From positions 377,206 to 438,973 of the forward strand of contig NW_024468533.1 in NCBI RefSeq assembly GCF_001632365.1: a stretch of 61,768 nucleotides of DNA. Direction: 5' to 3'. Below, piece after piece: positions 39,614-50,831 of the stretch (position 1 is the stretch's first letter; every line of letters starts with the position of its first letter). This stretch comes from Laetiporus sulphureus 93-53. Lineage: Eukaryota; Basidiomycota; Agaricomycetes; Polyporales; Laetiporaceae. Both the position numbers and the translations under genes were made by a program. The notes beneath the pieces were generated by a model, which saw nothing but the letters and a program-made list of their open reading frames with translations, was not told the DNA's origin and ran no database searches.

Positions 39614-39952
39614 ATGCCAGACTCCTGCCTCGCCCGTGTTTGCAAGCTTCCGCGCGTACCTGCACCAAACGACCGTCCGGAGGACATCAAGGGCAATCTG
39701 TCCCTCGAGATGCGCCAGCTCGCGGTCAACTTCATGCACTTTGCCATCGCAGACGGTGCTGTCTTCGGTCATGTACAACGACGCGCTGGAGGTGTCGACG
39801 AACATGAATCTGACCTTCCACGCCTCTGTCGTCGGACTGTATGTGCGATTTCATCCTTTCCTCGCTTCGAAATGTATTCATCATGGCGATCGCGAAGGAG
39901 GACGAATCTCAGAATGGTGGGGACATCGCTTGCTGTAAATGGGCGGAGATAA
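39614..39952 (+). pseudogene. truncated copy of the unknown gene at 6174
   Basis: Begins MPDSCLARVCKLPRVP and follows the parent through VNFMHFAIAD, then jumps by an internal deletion of roughly 400 bases. The sequence around 39765-39800 is equivalent to 6695-6725 of copy A. The frame after the junction is not that of the parent until a short stretch near 39820. The open frame closes at 39952. It is unlikely to make the parent's product. Confidence 0.65.
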
Positions 39953-40711
39953 GCGTGCGGTGCGAGGTGCGTGCTCTTCTGCTTAGTGCACGCTCTGGTC
40001 TGATCATAGTGACGAATCTATGATAAATAATAAGGACAACGGACGGCTGCTTGTGTCTGCAGTGGACACGTTCGCGATAACGGTATCGAATAAAAACTCG
40101 TCGAAGCTATGATAATGCCTCGTGTCGTATCGATATTGTCTCTGCGTGTTCTAGCATTGTCTGTGGGGATCGCGCCGAGCACGGAGCTGACCCAAGTCAC
40201 CTAGTTGGTCACCCGCATTTTCTTGCTATTCTGCTCAAGTTTCCCATGACGGAATTGGGATAGGGTTCCGGGGGTGCATCTTCTCTGTCGTCCGTGGGAC
40301 GTATCAATGATTCAATTGACATGAGTGGGCGCTTCAAGCATCTTATACGACGGCATTGCGGCACTGCCCGCTCATTCGCTTCTGCCCTAGACTGGAAGCA
40401 GTTGTTTAGTAGATTATTAAAGTTCGCAACAAGTTTTCATCCTCATGCGTACGGGATTCAAGGGAAATACGCAAGAAGCAGAGTCTTGGGCGCTCTTGAT
40501 GACACTTATCTGAAGTTGATACGCGCCTGCTCCGCGAAGCACGGCGAATTGTAAGCATCAGCCCAAAAAACTGGCGACTGCTGTCAGCTTCATGAAATCC
40601 ATGCATGCAGCTCTTCAGCTGTCATCTGTTGGGTATCAGCGCTCTGGTACTGCGGAAGACGCAACTGCCTTAGTAAGTCGCGGCACTCTCCGGCTTCATG
40701 CACTCACTTAA

Positions 40712-40955
40712 CACGGCAGACATGATGCGATTTATCAATGTGGGAAATTGAGTGTGAATGTTGACTGATTTCTTACACATGTGACAAATATTTGCAACCA
40801 TGGCATTTCATGTTGAAAATGTTTCTCTTTGACTGTGAATGTGCACTATTTGCCATTTAAATGCTACATTGGCAAACCTTTGTGACAAATGTAAGACATC
40901 AGCTGACATTCCCACACTATTTTCCACATTTCTAAATCACATCATGTCTGCTGTG
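40712..40955. mobile_element. 244-bp MITE flanked by TAA
   Basis: Long inverted repeats: the left end CACGGCAGACATGATG pairs with the reverse complement of the right end CATCATGTCTGCTGTG, and the pairing continues inward (GATTTA..AATGTGG, then GTGTGAATG/GTGGGAATG). The 3-bp sequence TAA flanks both sides (40709-40711 and 40956-40958). Copy A lacks the insert at the equivalent place (about 7855), giving an empty site. A 3-bp TAA duplication fits PIF/Harbinger (Tourist-like) or CMC elements; there is no coding capacity. Confidence 0.8.
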
Positions 40956-41130
40956 TAATTGAGGTCACATCATTCAAACTCATGCATTCCTCCAGCTGCA
41001 GGCGCTGATCATTCTGTACAGTTGGAGATCACCTTCAACCTGTCACCAAGGAAGCAAGGCATACCCTCCAGCCCATTAAGTGCAGCAAGTACAAGAAGGG
41101 AAGGAGTATCCCTTAAGACCACTGTCCGTC

Positions 41131-42770
41131 ATGTCTGCGGTCAAAGAATTCAAACTGCAACAAGTCACGCAGACTCAGAGCTGCCAAAGAGAGACATCCA
41201 GGATGTCAGCATGCAGCAGCTCCTTCTCCAGAGTCCTGCGCCACCACTGGTAGAAATTTCAGACAGTGGCCTCCGTGCGTGGATGTCCGTCCTCGAAGGG
41301 TGAGTCACGATTGTTTCTGTGCAGGACGGGGGAATTGATCACACCATGATCAGGTTCATCATGCTGTTTTGCACACTCGGATACCTCAACTCATTTGGTG
41401 TCTAGCAGGCATACTTTACACTCGCTGGGATGTCCAGCTCATTCAATATCAGCTGGATCGGCTCTCTGCAGGTATGTTGTACAAAATTTCATACTGTAGT
41501 TACATTAATACATCATCCCAGCTCTTCCTGACATTCTTTATGGGGCTGCCAGCCAGGTGACTGCTGGACAAGGGGTACTTTCACATCACCACAATCGTTG
41601 GAAGTGTACTGCTTGTCTTCTCGTGAGTCACGAGCATCCTGAACGATTTTGTTCTGCTCCTGACCACGTGGCATAGGATGTTTATGTTCTCGTTGAACAA
41701 TCCTCACGATTACTATTAGGTCATCCTCTCACAAGGCATCAGGCTGGGACTCAGTAGTGGACTGCTGTTAGTCTCAGCCCAGTCCATACAAGCTCACCAC
41801 TGGAAGTGACGGCGTGCATTTGCCATCGAGATTGTGTCAACAGGCAGGTCCTCGCACTGTCATTATATTCAATTTCATGCTAACCGATCCTCCAGGTGCC
41901 AGCGTGGGCAGGATTGTGTACCCAATCATGCTCAACCAGCTCATACATGGCTCGGCAGGGTTCGCATGGGGCGTGCGCACATCGGCGTTCTTGACGCTCA
42001 GCCTGCTCACCATCACAAACTGTCTCATGATGACACAGCTGCCTGGAAGGGAGGATGGGTTGGCATCTATGGGCATGCTCAAAGCTGTCTTTGCTGACCT
42101 CGCATATATCTCGTTGATGATTGGGTATGTCGCTGCTGCTTAGTGTGATCCGATGGCTGCCTAAGATTGTCACAGGTTCTTCCTGATGCTCTGGAGACTG
42201 TACTATCCATGTCTATCCTCATCCGTTCTGTGCGCTGTGCTCCGTTGATGCCGCTTCACAGATTTCTACCTCCAACTATGGGTGAACCTCCACGGGCTGT
42301 CTGAGAACCTCGCATTCTACACCATGCATACCGTCCCCATCCAAATGCCACATCGAATCACTGACTGCCTGACAGATTGCGATCCTCAATGCAGCCTCGC
42401 TTCTGGGATGGGTCATGCTGAACATATTCATGGACGACTTTGGGGTGTTCAACATGCTGTGTCCCATCATCCTCATCATGGGCGTGCTCGTATTCGCAAT
42501 GTTTGACATGACACATACTGGCTCAGTCATCATCTTTGCGATTCTCTACAGATTCTTCAGCGGATCCTGTAAGCACCTCCACTGTCTGCTGTGCCTATGC
42601 TGATCCATAATCATAGACTTCTCTCTCACCGCTGCAGCACTCACATTGCTAGCAAAGAGTATAGATGAAGTCAGGTGCATATTGCGAATAAGCTCGAGCC
42701 TGTGCTGTTGGTTGTGTCACTCTATTGTGAACAGCGTCTGTCTCGATGCAGTGTGCTTTAATGGCATTCA
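41131..42770 (+). pseudogene. MFS transporter copy C, 5' part
   Basis: Starts MSAVKEFKLQQVTQT and follows transporter exons 1-9 of the gene at 8033. Stops include TAG in GV*QAYF, TGA in PAR*LLDKG, TAG after HDYY and TGA in HHWK*RRAF; two of these are CGA to TGA changes. Many other differences from copy A are CG to TG or CG to CA. The GC donor of intron 4 is kept (ACAG|GCAGGT). The reading is lost at about 42770, within the region equal to exon 10, where a large transposon has entered. The last part of the gene reappears at 49745-49985. Confidence 0.8.
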
Positions 42771-43504
42771 TCAGAAAGATGCTCATCAGGCTGTTGTACC
42801 GTGCCACACTCTGTCGTGCAACAGCGACAACAGCAGTCGACAGAGTGCACGTGAAAACATTACTGGTCTATATTGACAATGCAAATGCATGGCAACCATG
42901 GCGACAACAGTATGCTACTATTGTCAGACCTCACAGCTGTATAGTACAATATTTACTGGCTGGCGATAGATAAATTTACACAAGTCCTCTATCTTGATCC
43001 CACCATCCCCTCGCAAAGTTCGAACATAAAGAAGTCAATATGTGAGTTAAGATGAAATTGAACATGTCTGCTAAGCATGTCTGACGGTGTCCATGCAGGA
43101 TCTACAGGGCCATCTCTGAATTCTGGGATAAGGTGGCATGATCTTGAGATACTATTCACATTTATGATACCACTATGGTGTTGAGTATTTCACGTCGAAT
43201 GTTCAGTTACATAGTATCCTGACTCCGCATGCTTTGCCCGAAAAGGTCTGAACCAATAAATGTATGCGAGCACATCATTGGTGCATGCCAAGTGCTGAGG
43301 TACGCTGAAAATCAGGCATACTTGTGCAGCCTGTAGGCCTGCCGAAAACTGTGAGTTATGTGCCTGTATGCGACCTCCATCTAATCACTTATCAGATAAA
43401 CCTTCACATTCATGGTACGTTTCCCGGTCAAGGACTATGAGCACAGTATCAAAGTGTGCAGGAATAGGCTTGCGATGGCCTTGTCATGGCTTAGCAGGTG
43501 CAGC

Positions 43505-46500
43505 TCATATTTTGTCAATGCATTTCTCATTCGAAATATGTGCATTTGCAGGTAAAAGGATCGAGATCGAACTATAGATGTCAAAGCAGTCATATCGGTT
43601 TGGTGCCATGATCCCTGAGTTAGTGATGTTCAGGGCTGGGCTTGGCCTGAAAGCCTGGGCTTGGGCTCAGCTTCAGCAGGCTTGGGCTTGCCAGAATCGC
43701 AAGCTGGGCCCTCTGATAGAGCTCAGGCTCAGCTCGGGCTCAGCCCAGCCTAAGTCCCAAGCTTGTTACAGGCAATTAGATTTTCTATCTGCAGTTAATT
43801 ATCAATGTAAATTCACAAATGATCATCATACATCCATAATGAATCATTTTTCAAGCTCTTAGACAGGCTGGGCAGTGGTAAGGAGACTGAAATTCATTAT
43901 GAGACCTTGAAGATTGCTTCATTTCATGTCATGTGACCCCCTGCCTTGCCGGGAAAGCATCTATTTTGTGTGACTGAAAGCCCGGGCTCAGAGCTCTGAG
44001 CTCGGGCTTTTTCCAATTGAAAGCCGGGCCTCTGTACAGGCTTACAGCAGGCTTGGGCTTGGCTTTTGGCTGCTCGGCCAGGCTCAGCTTGGCCCGGCTC
44101 AGGCTTAAAAGCCCAGCCTTGGACAACACTACCCTGAGTAAGTCCTCTTCAAGTAGAGCTCGAGCACCTGAAGAAAATCACCAGCTTCGAAATGAGTTGA
44201 GATGTCATCGACAGATACCCAACAGAATATCAGTTGCTTGGGCAGCTGGTAGGTGCACTTGATGTTAGAGTTCATCAGCTGACACAGTGCACGATATCCT
44301 TCCTCAGCGTCTTCAGCTGCTTGCACATTGTCGTCTTCCTCGTCATCATCCTCAGCATCATGGTATTCGCTCTTTTCAATAACGTCTAGATCATTCTTCA
44401 CCTTGTCAACCCAGTGCAGATATGCATCCTGCCGCACTAGAGCCTCCTGTCGCTGGAGCCATGTTGTCATTTGCGAGATATATTCCTTTCGATTGGTCAC
44501 TTGGTAGGCTTTCTTTGCATAGTCGATGTGAAGGCATTCTGATGTCTCAGTGTTAAATCCATCCAGGGTCCCCAGAGAGTGAATTGCATCAATATAGTGC
44601 ACCAACACATGAAGTTTTGGTATGTTAAAATGTTTTTGTATGTCCGCTTCTATGAAGGCATCCTTGTTGGCATGCATGTCATCGATGACTTGTTTCATGT
44701 GAGTGAGGCTCAGTTCAGAATGCAACTGATATTGTGCATAGTAAATGAAGTCGATGAATGCTCATACCACATGTACTGTACATTTGTCAATTGCGTCTGT
44801 GAGTAGTTCCATGAAGACCTTCTGCATTTTCTTCTGCTCCTTCTCAGTCCATTGTGACACACCCGAGATGCCATCTTTGAAATAGCATAAGTGTGCATGT
44901 TCTGACATTGCCTGAAAACAATGGTCAAGGTCTTTTTTCCCTAGTAATGCGGTACACCAGGTGACAAAATGGTCTTTGAATATCCCCTTGTGCAGTTGAT
45001 GGAGGATATCAGACAAGAAATATGCGAAAATGTTAGTATGTGGAAGATCAGCCCAGAACAGTGAGTAGACTGGCCGTAAACCTTCAGTTTCGACACACTG
45101 ATCTTCGTCTCCCTGACCCATTCACCGTAGTATGTTCGCAGTATTCACATAGCTTCGGGGAGTGGATGCACATGGCTCACCCCGTGCTTTAGGATCAACA
45201 ATGCAGCATGGACAGTGGTTTTCCTTGCAGCAGACAATCAAACACTGCTCGGGGTAGTTTGCAATGTAGGCTGCAAGTATCAGAAAAACAACGTGGATGT
45301 GACCATCTGCACACAACATCTGCATGCCTTGCTGTCCTGCCTTCTGAAGACCATTCAACAAGACTGACATGCAGTGGTGAAACAGCTGGTATTGCACATT
45401 CGACCTGGTCTTCTCCTCGAAGCACTTGAGCTTGGGAACTGATATGTAGCCTAATAATGTTGTTGCGTGTGCTAATGGCTGATGACGTGTCACTTTATCA
45501 ATGTTGCTGATGGTAAGATACACTGACCATGCCATCTTGTCATTGCCAAAAACTGACAGTTGGATCTTATCAGATGCAAGTATCATGGAGGCCACAACTG
45601 CACCTGCAGGAAGACGCTCCTGCAAGTTTCACATTTGAGTTCTCAAGCGAGTCGGCTCAGAATTTATGAAGCGCGTACCTGCATCTTCCACCATCACTCA
45701 CCTGTGCACATCTCTGAATACTCTTGCATACCATTGTGAGTAACCCTTTCAGGTGCATAGCTCATGTGTCCCTGAAATGCCATGTTCCCCATCAGTTCCT
45801 TGATGCAATCAACAGAATCTTGAGCCCAGATTTCTACCTCCTCCGTCATTATGCTGTGCTCTCCAGGGCCTAAACGATTACCCTGGACCTCTATGAGCTC
45901 ACATCGCCACTCTGGATCAATGGGCAGCATGTCTATCTTTCGCATCAATGCCTTTATATTCAAAAACCTTGGCTTTGTGCATGCATGCATCTTTATTGTG
46001 CCTTCTGTAAGCCAATGAAATCATTCATTATAATATTTATACTTACGATGTCAAGCTTCAGGAACTCGTCAATTGCAGTCTGTGATGTGCACCTCGTTAA
46101 CCACTTCACAAGTTCGCACTCCTCGACATTAGCAAATGGTGCCCATGGCAGTTGTTATGTTGCTGACTGTTCTGCCAGATGTTCTTCAAAAATGGTCACT
46201 CCATGCCCAAGACTTGCTGCCATGCTGCCTGGGAATGGCTCGCATCTGTAAGTGAACAATTCTTCATCTTCAACCTCTTCGATGGTGACCCTCTGCTGCT
46301 TTGCAGGGTTGTCAATGGGTGTAGGAGATCGAGACACATGCAAGTAGTAGCCAGATAAGTCAGGAATAATGTCTTCATTGGGTTCTGCAAGGGTAGCGGC
46401 TTGCGGCTGCATTGCACCTTGGTTAGATAGCTTGTCATAGTACGTGGCACATGTGATCCTGTTTCTCAGGTGATGATTCAAGTTTATTACAGATTTGAAT

Positions 46501-46553
46501 GCCTTTCCACAGGATTGGCATTGAGAGCATCGGTTGGTGTGAGAAGACACCAT
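43505..46553 (-). pseudogene. Plavaka-like transposase 1, decayed and cut by a MITE
   Basis: The N-terminus has a C2H2-like finger (CQSCGKAF...LNHHLRNRITC). Then come recognisable blocks: IDEFLKLDI, KIDMLPIDPEWRCELIEV, NVQYQLFHHCMSVLL, ENHCPCCIVDPKARG, YFLSDILHQLHKGIFKDH, FNIPKLHVLVHYIDAIHSL and TSECLHIDYAKKAYQ. This is the order of Plavaka proteins of Agaricomycetes. Stops such as TGA before AFIDFIYYAQ fit CGA to TGA change. A 511-bp hAT MITE (43621-44131) sits in the 3' part. Its first bases, TAG, end the frame after YLKRTYSG; the old C-terminus continues beyond it to about 43505. Not functional as it stands. Confidence 0.78.
43621..44131. mobile_element. hAT-type MITE, copy 1 (511 bp)
   Basis: Ends TAGTGATGT... 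and ...ACAACACTA are imperfect inverted repeats (TAGTGNTGTYCARGGCTGGG on each end). An exact 8-bp target duplication, CCCTGAGT, lies at 43613-43620 and 44132-44139. Eight-base duplications and TAGTG ends are marks of the hAT superfamily. The interior is made of GC-rich palindromic blocks around GGGCTTGGGCTC, with an AT-richer centre; no protein is encoded. It interrupts transposase 1. Confidence 0.88.
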
Positions 46554-46712
46554 TCTTGTATATAACAATCGTGAGCTACCTCTATCATTCTAACGCATAC
46601 AGTGCAGTGATAAGTGCTGAGTAGTGGCACTCTCATCTCCAAACTCAAACTGATAAACTGAACAGGATCTAATGCTCAATCCTGACACCCTGCTCGCATT
46701 CTTTGAATCATC

Positions 46713-48945
46713 AAGATGCCCCATCCATCATCTGAGAACATGTCTCAGGCAGACGCAACACCTCATGCTCCCAGTACTCACATGCGACATCCAACAGAAA
46801 GGGCACAGTATGTCGGTGAGTGGTTGCGAGGCTAATCACTGATCGCATAGAGGCTAACATGCTCTGCATTGATAGAACAGCCTGAAAAAAACTGGCCATC
46901 TCAGAGATCTGCAAAGCGTCATGCTAAGCGTGCAGCCGCAGGTCAGTGTAGGCTCTGCTCTCAATGATGAATGCTCACATTGCATTTTATAGGCACCTTA
47001 CAAATGGCTGCGAGTGTTGCGCAATCCAGGCAGAATAAGTCTGAGGTAAGGCATATCATGTGAACGCTCTGACATGGCTAACTCAATATAGTTCTCAATG
47101 ACATCCACCAACATCCTTGGCAACTCACATTCCAGGACCTCTCAGCACATCAATCCCAAGGCTCATCTTAGCATGATGCCGAGAAATGTATCTGTGACTC
47201 CAAACAGGGTTCAGACACCACTGATGCATCATAAATCTATCTTTGAGAATAGCAATAGTTAATGTTACACAGAGTGCTCGCTGTCTGAGTCTGCAAGCTA
47301 CTGCCAGGCTTGCAGCCATGCAAAACTGATACATCAGCCCTCTCATCATGTCACACTTGCCTCCCTCAAGCCCACATCATCATGGTGAACAAGCCATAAG
47401 TGCAGAAGGGGACGGTGAGTGTATGGTTCTCTAAGAATCACAAATAACTCACTTTCAGCCCAGCTCACCTTTTCACAAATGTCCGAAAGTTCAAGCTTCG
47501 CCAACATGAAGAGGAAGACTTTTTCACTATAGATGAGGAGGATTGTTGACCTTCTCGTCAATGCCAGCGTATAAGTAGTCAACTGTTTCTTATTACTGTA
47601 ACAGACCTTGTCACTGACCTACTTCAGTGCATTCAGGACCTCTGACTTATGATGCATCTGAAGCCTTCGATGAAAGCGAGGGAACTGAGAAAGATGACAG
47701 CGACACAATGTCAGCATGTGACATTCAAAAGCATCATGACAAGCCTGTGAGCCTGCCACCCAAAGCACAAAAGATCATAGAGTGATCAGGTCATCCAAAA
47801 GCTGATGACTATGAGGCTTCAGCCTAAGAAGTGCTTATTGCAGCCATTGTCCACTATGTTGCATACCTAAGTACTGTCAATGCCTATCCAGATAAGATGA
47901 AGGAACTGGTTGCTGCCAAGAATGCCTGGTCCACAGCATGTGACGACACTGGCATTAAGCTCAGGCCCACTAACGAGCTTGTCAAACTGGCATGTCTTGC
48001 GGTGGCACGTATTTGATACATACACGAGATGGTTTGCTAACTGACCTGCACAGATTATAATACAGTACTCACTTTCAAAGTGAACTTAAGACAACTGCAC
48101 ATGGCTATGTTGAGACTGTCTTTGGCTTTCAGATGACTGGTAAGATAGCTGTGAAGAAGCGCAACCGTGCACTTGCAGAGAAGCTCTTAAAGAATGATGC
48201 TTTTGTCTATCGGGTGAGTCTCCGCATGATCTCATTGAATGCAACTCATTTATGAAACTTGTCAGAAACTCGGAGACATGAATAACCACTATAAGGGGCT
48301 TTATCAACATCGGATCATCCAGTTGATTATCAATAGAGTGTGGTTCAAGGACAAGCAGGATGATGGCATTGTTCTGGACAAAGTATATCACCCATTCCCT
48401 TTTGTGGCATTCGCCATTGTTCTGACAGCTGTAAGCATAAACGTCTTTGTGCGCATTTTTTATTGATGAATCCCTTACAGATTGAGTGCACTATTGATGA
48501 ATGGGTTAGCGGCACATGAAAATATGTAACATTCGCCATCGAAGCCTATAAGCATCGTTTTAAGCACCACCTGAGCACAATCAAGGACTACAATACTACA
48601 TTCGGTGATCTCAAAATCATGAAGAAGATATGTCAATGTGTGTTGGATGATGGATGATAAGCTTTTATATCTAATTTCGACTCGCAGCTGATTGAGATGC
48701 ATTGCTAGCATCAATGCAAAAGCCATTCTCATCGAAATGGAAGCAACATGTACCCTTGCTCGAATGCTATCAAGAACGCAATTGAGAAGTTCAGATAGAA
48801 GGATGGAAGCCTTACTGACTCAGATGACTCTGACAATGAGGGTGGAAATGGCAGTCACAATGGGCAGCCGGAGGTCGAAGATGGATTGGACCACTAGTGA
48901 AGGGGAGGGTTTGAATAAATATGTGCTTGCTCTGCCAATGTTGTA
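46713..48945 (+). pseudogene. DUF6532-like gene inside transposon 1
   Basis: Starts near 46713 (MPHPSSENMSQADATPH), about 160 bp from the oppositely oriented transposase start. The conserved core is in the 3' half: IAAIVHYVAYLSTVNAYPDKM, LRPTNELVKLACLAVAR, ALAEKLLKNDAFVY, GLYQHRIIQLIINRVWF, VYHPFPFVAFAIVLTA, IECTIDEW and HHLSTIKDYNTTFGDL. This order is typical of the DUF6532 domain found in mushroom genomes. Stops (for example TGA after KIIE, TAA in EASA*EV) fit C to T change. The role in the element is unknown. Confidence 0.7.
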
Positions 48946-49152
48946 AATGCAACTGCAATAACATTCTTGATACAGCTTCTATGGTGTGAACATGAAGATG
49001 ACCGAAATATATTGCACACATTGGATGGGTATCACCGTCGTTGCCACACAATGGAGTAATATATATCACTACATTTACTTTATGCCACACTCTGTCATAT
49101 GCTGTCGCATTTGTGGGAGATGACAGCATGCTCTGTTGTATGCTGTTGTACC

Positions 49153-49662
49153 TAGTGTTGTCCAAGGCTGGGCTTTCAAGCCCGAGCCAGGCCAAGCTGA
49201 GCCCGGCTGAGCTGCCAAAAGCCGAGCCCAAGTCTGCTGTAAGCCTGTATGGAGGCCCGGCTTTCAATTGAGAAAGCCCGAGCCCAGAGCTCTGAGCCCG
49301 GGCTTTCAGCCACATCAAATAGATGCTTTTCCAGCAAGACAAGAGATCACGTGACACAAAATAAAGTGATCTTCAAGGTCTCATAATGAATTTCGGTCCC
49401 CTTATCACTGCCCAGCCTGTCTAAGAGCTTGAGAAATAATTCATTATGGATGTATGATGATCATTTGTGAATTTACATTGATAATTAACTGCAGATAGAA
49501 AATCCAGTTGCCTGTAACAAGCCCGGGGCTTAGATCGGGCTGAGCCCGAGCTGAGCCCGAGCCCTATCAGAGGGCCCGGCTTGCAATTCTGGCAAGCCTG
49601 AGCCTGCTGAAGCTGAGCCCAAGCCCAGGCTTTCAGGCCAAGCCTGACCCTGGACATCACTA
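49153..49662. mobile_element. hAT-type MITE, copy 2 (510 bp)
   Basis: Nearly the same 510-bp unit as 43621-44131 but inverted. Its ends are TAGTGTTGTCC and CATCACTA, with an exact 8-bp duplication GTTGTACC at 49145-49152 and 49663-49670. It has entered the terminal hairpin of transposon 1. Together the two copies form a 510-bp inverted repeat about 5 kb apart. Confidence 0.88.
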
Positions 49663-49744
49663 GTTGTACCTGTGGGGTACAACAGCATACAACATAGGGG
49701 GGGGGTAATGACACAGCTACAGCTATGATGTTACCGATGTCGCA

Positions 49745-49985
49745 CAATGTCGGTGGCATGTGTCTTCCTGATGTTGTTTGCATTCCTCATAGGCATGCCG
49801 ATCAATGGTGCACTGCTGGGGAGTGACGACCAGTGATACCAGCCAACTGTGTTCAGTGGTGTAAGTGGTCCTGCCATGTATAATGGTCCTCGTGCTTATC
49901 GTGATCAGGTTGTGCTCATCGTCGGGTCTGTGTTCAAGTTTACCATCATTGCGTGATTCATGCATGCACAACACAAGGGCATGCA
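49745..49985 (+). pseudogene. MFS transporter copy C, 3' part
   Basis: Matches exons 10 and 11 of the transporter at 8033: the stretch around 49790 equals 9695 (ATCAATGG before GCACTGCT in A, GTGCACTGCT here). The intron donor GTAAGTGGTCC at 49862 and GATCAG before the last exon are kept. A stop replaces a Trp codon near 49833, and a TGA replaces CGA at about 49954. It is the far side of the insertion of transposon 1. Confidence 0.75.
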
Positions 49986-49989
49986 TCAT

Positions 49990-50400
49990 CTCCAACGGAC
50001 CAAGCCTGCTTCAAGCACTCTCGCTGCTAGTGTTGTTCCAATGTGCCCTTTGCAAAACAGCATGCAAACTCAGAAATGATAATCCCATCAACTCCGTGAT
50101 TGATTGCCGTCTTCACCGATGCATAGACGGCATTTAACCGTGGAGCTAATGGAATTAATCTCTCTAACCATAGTATGCAGATGTATAGTGACATTTCTTG
50201 TGATATTGATGGGTGCGCTTTCAGGAGGCGGACAGGTTGACGGAGTGATATTCTCTCTCTCCAGACATTGTATGAGATTATGCAACCACCAAAAGTGAGG
50301 CAGGTGCAAGCTGATGACAAGCTCACTACTATCATGTTATTCAGGCATATGAACTGGTAGCAATGTCATTAAAGCCTTGGTGTTCAGTGCACAAGCAATC
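49990..50400. other. gap between transporter copy C and transposon 2
   Basis: No clear gene. A short minus-strand piece at about 50045-50130 reads AINHGVDGIIISEF, which resembles the active-site region of FMN-dependent 2-hydroxyacid dehydrogenases, but it is too short to call. Confidence 0.3.
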
Positions 50401-50490
50401 CATCAGCAAAATTGTCGAAAACTTGCGAGGCCCTCACAAGCGCTGGCGACCATTATAAGTGCACACAAGCCTTGTGGATGCTCGCAAGGT
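50401..50490 (+). repeat. left terminal inverted repeat of transposon 2
   Basis: Imperfectly complementary to 57745-57830. Contains TTGCGAGG and GCTCGCAAGG motifs typical of subterminal binding sites. Confidence 0.75.
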
Positions 50491-50831
50491 TCTTACAAGG
50501 GGACTACAAGGCTCGCTGGCTCCTCGCCAGAGAGCTATTAGCCTGGCGGTTTTTTGTGAGCCTTGTATGAGCCTCGCGATGCCTGTGCCAGGCTTGTTTT
50601 CTCTCATAAGGATCTTACACTGGTGATCTCACATATGAAGTATCACAATGGTCGCAAATTACTAGGACCGTACTATGTAGTTAGTTAGACCACATTATAT
50701 ATATCATTGCACACAACCTATCCAGCAGCAGAAGCAAATTGATACAAGTAGCATGCACTGATAAGCTCACCATCAGCACAATGTAGCCACATGGACAGTC
50801 AGTGCATGCAAAAAAAACAAGCATGGATTTA

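Larger units (their letters stand above)
39270..42770 (+). repeat. segmental duplication, transporter block copy C (left part)
   Basis: Matches copy A from about 5810 onward, including the promoter side of the unknown gene, a shortened unknown gene, the spacer and transporter exons 1-9. Copy C has one 244-bp insertion relative to A (40712-40955) and is split by a large element after 42770. CpG content is normal up to about 40.7 kb and low after it. Confidence 0.75.
42785..49705. mobile_element. CMC/Plavaka-type DNA transposon 1, with DUF6532 gene
   Basis: About 6.9 kb inserted in the last exons of transporter copy C. It holds a Plavaka-like transposase (minus) head to head with a DUF6532-like gene (plus). 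Both ends carry subterminal copies of GCTGTTGTACC and of CACACTCTGTC; the right end folds as a hairpin around TGTTGTATGCTGTTGTACC. The exact outer borders are uncertain by some 20-40 bases, because transporter-like sequence overlaps on both sides. Two hAT MITEs are nested inside. CpG is depleted throughout. Confidence 0.65.

Noticed and set aside
43621..49662. The two 510-bp repeats as terminal inverted repeats of one 6-kb element
   Set aside because: Each unit has its own inverted ends and its own, different 8-bp target duplication, so they are two separate MITE insertions.
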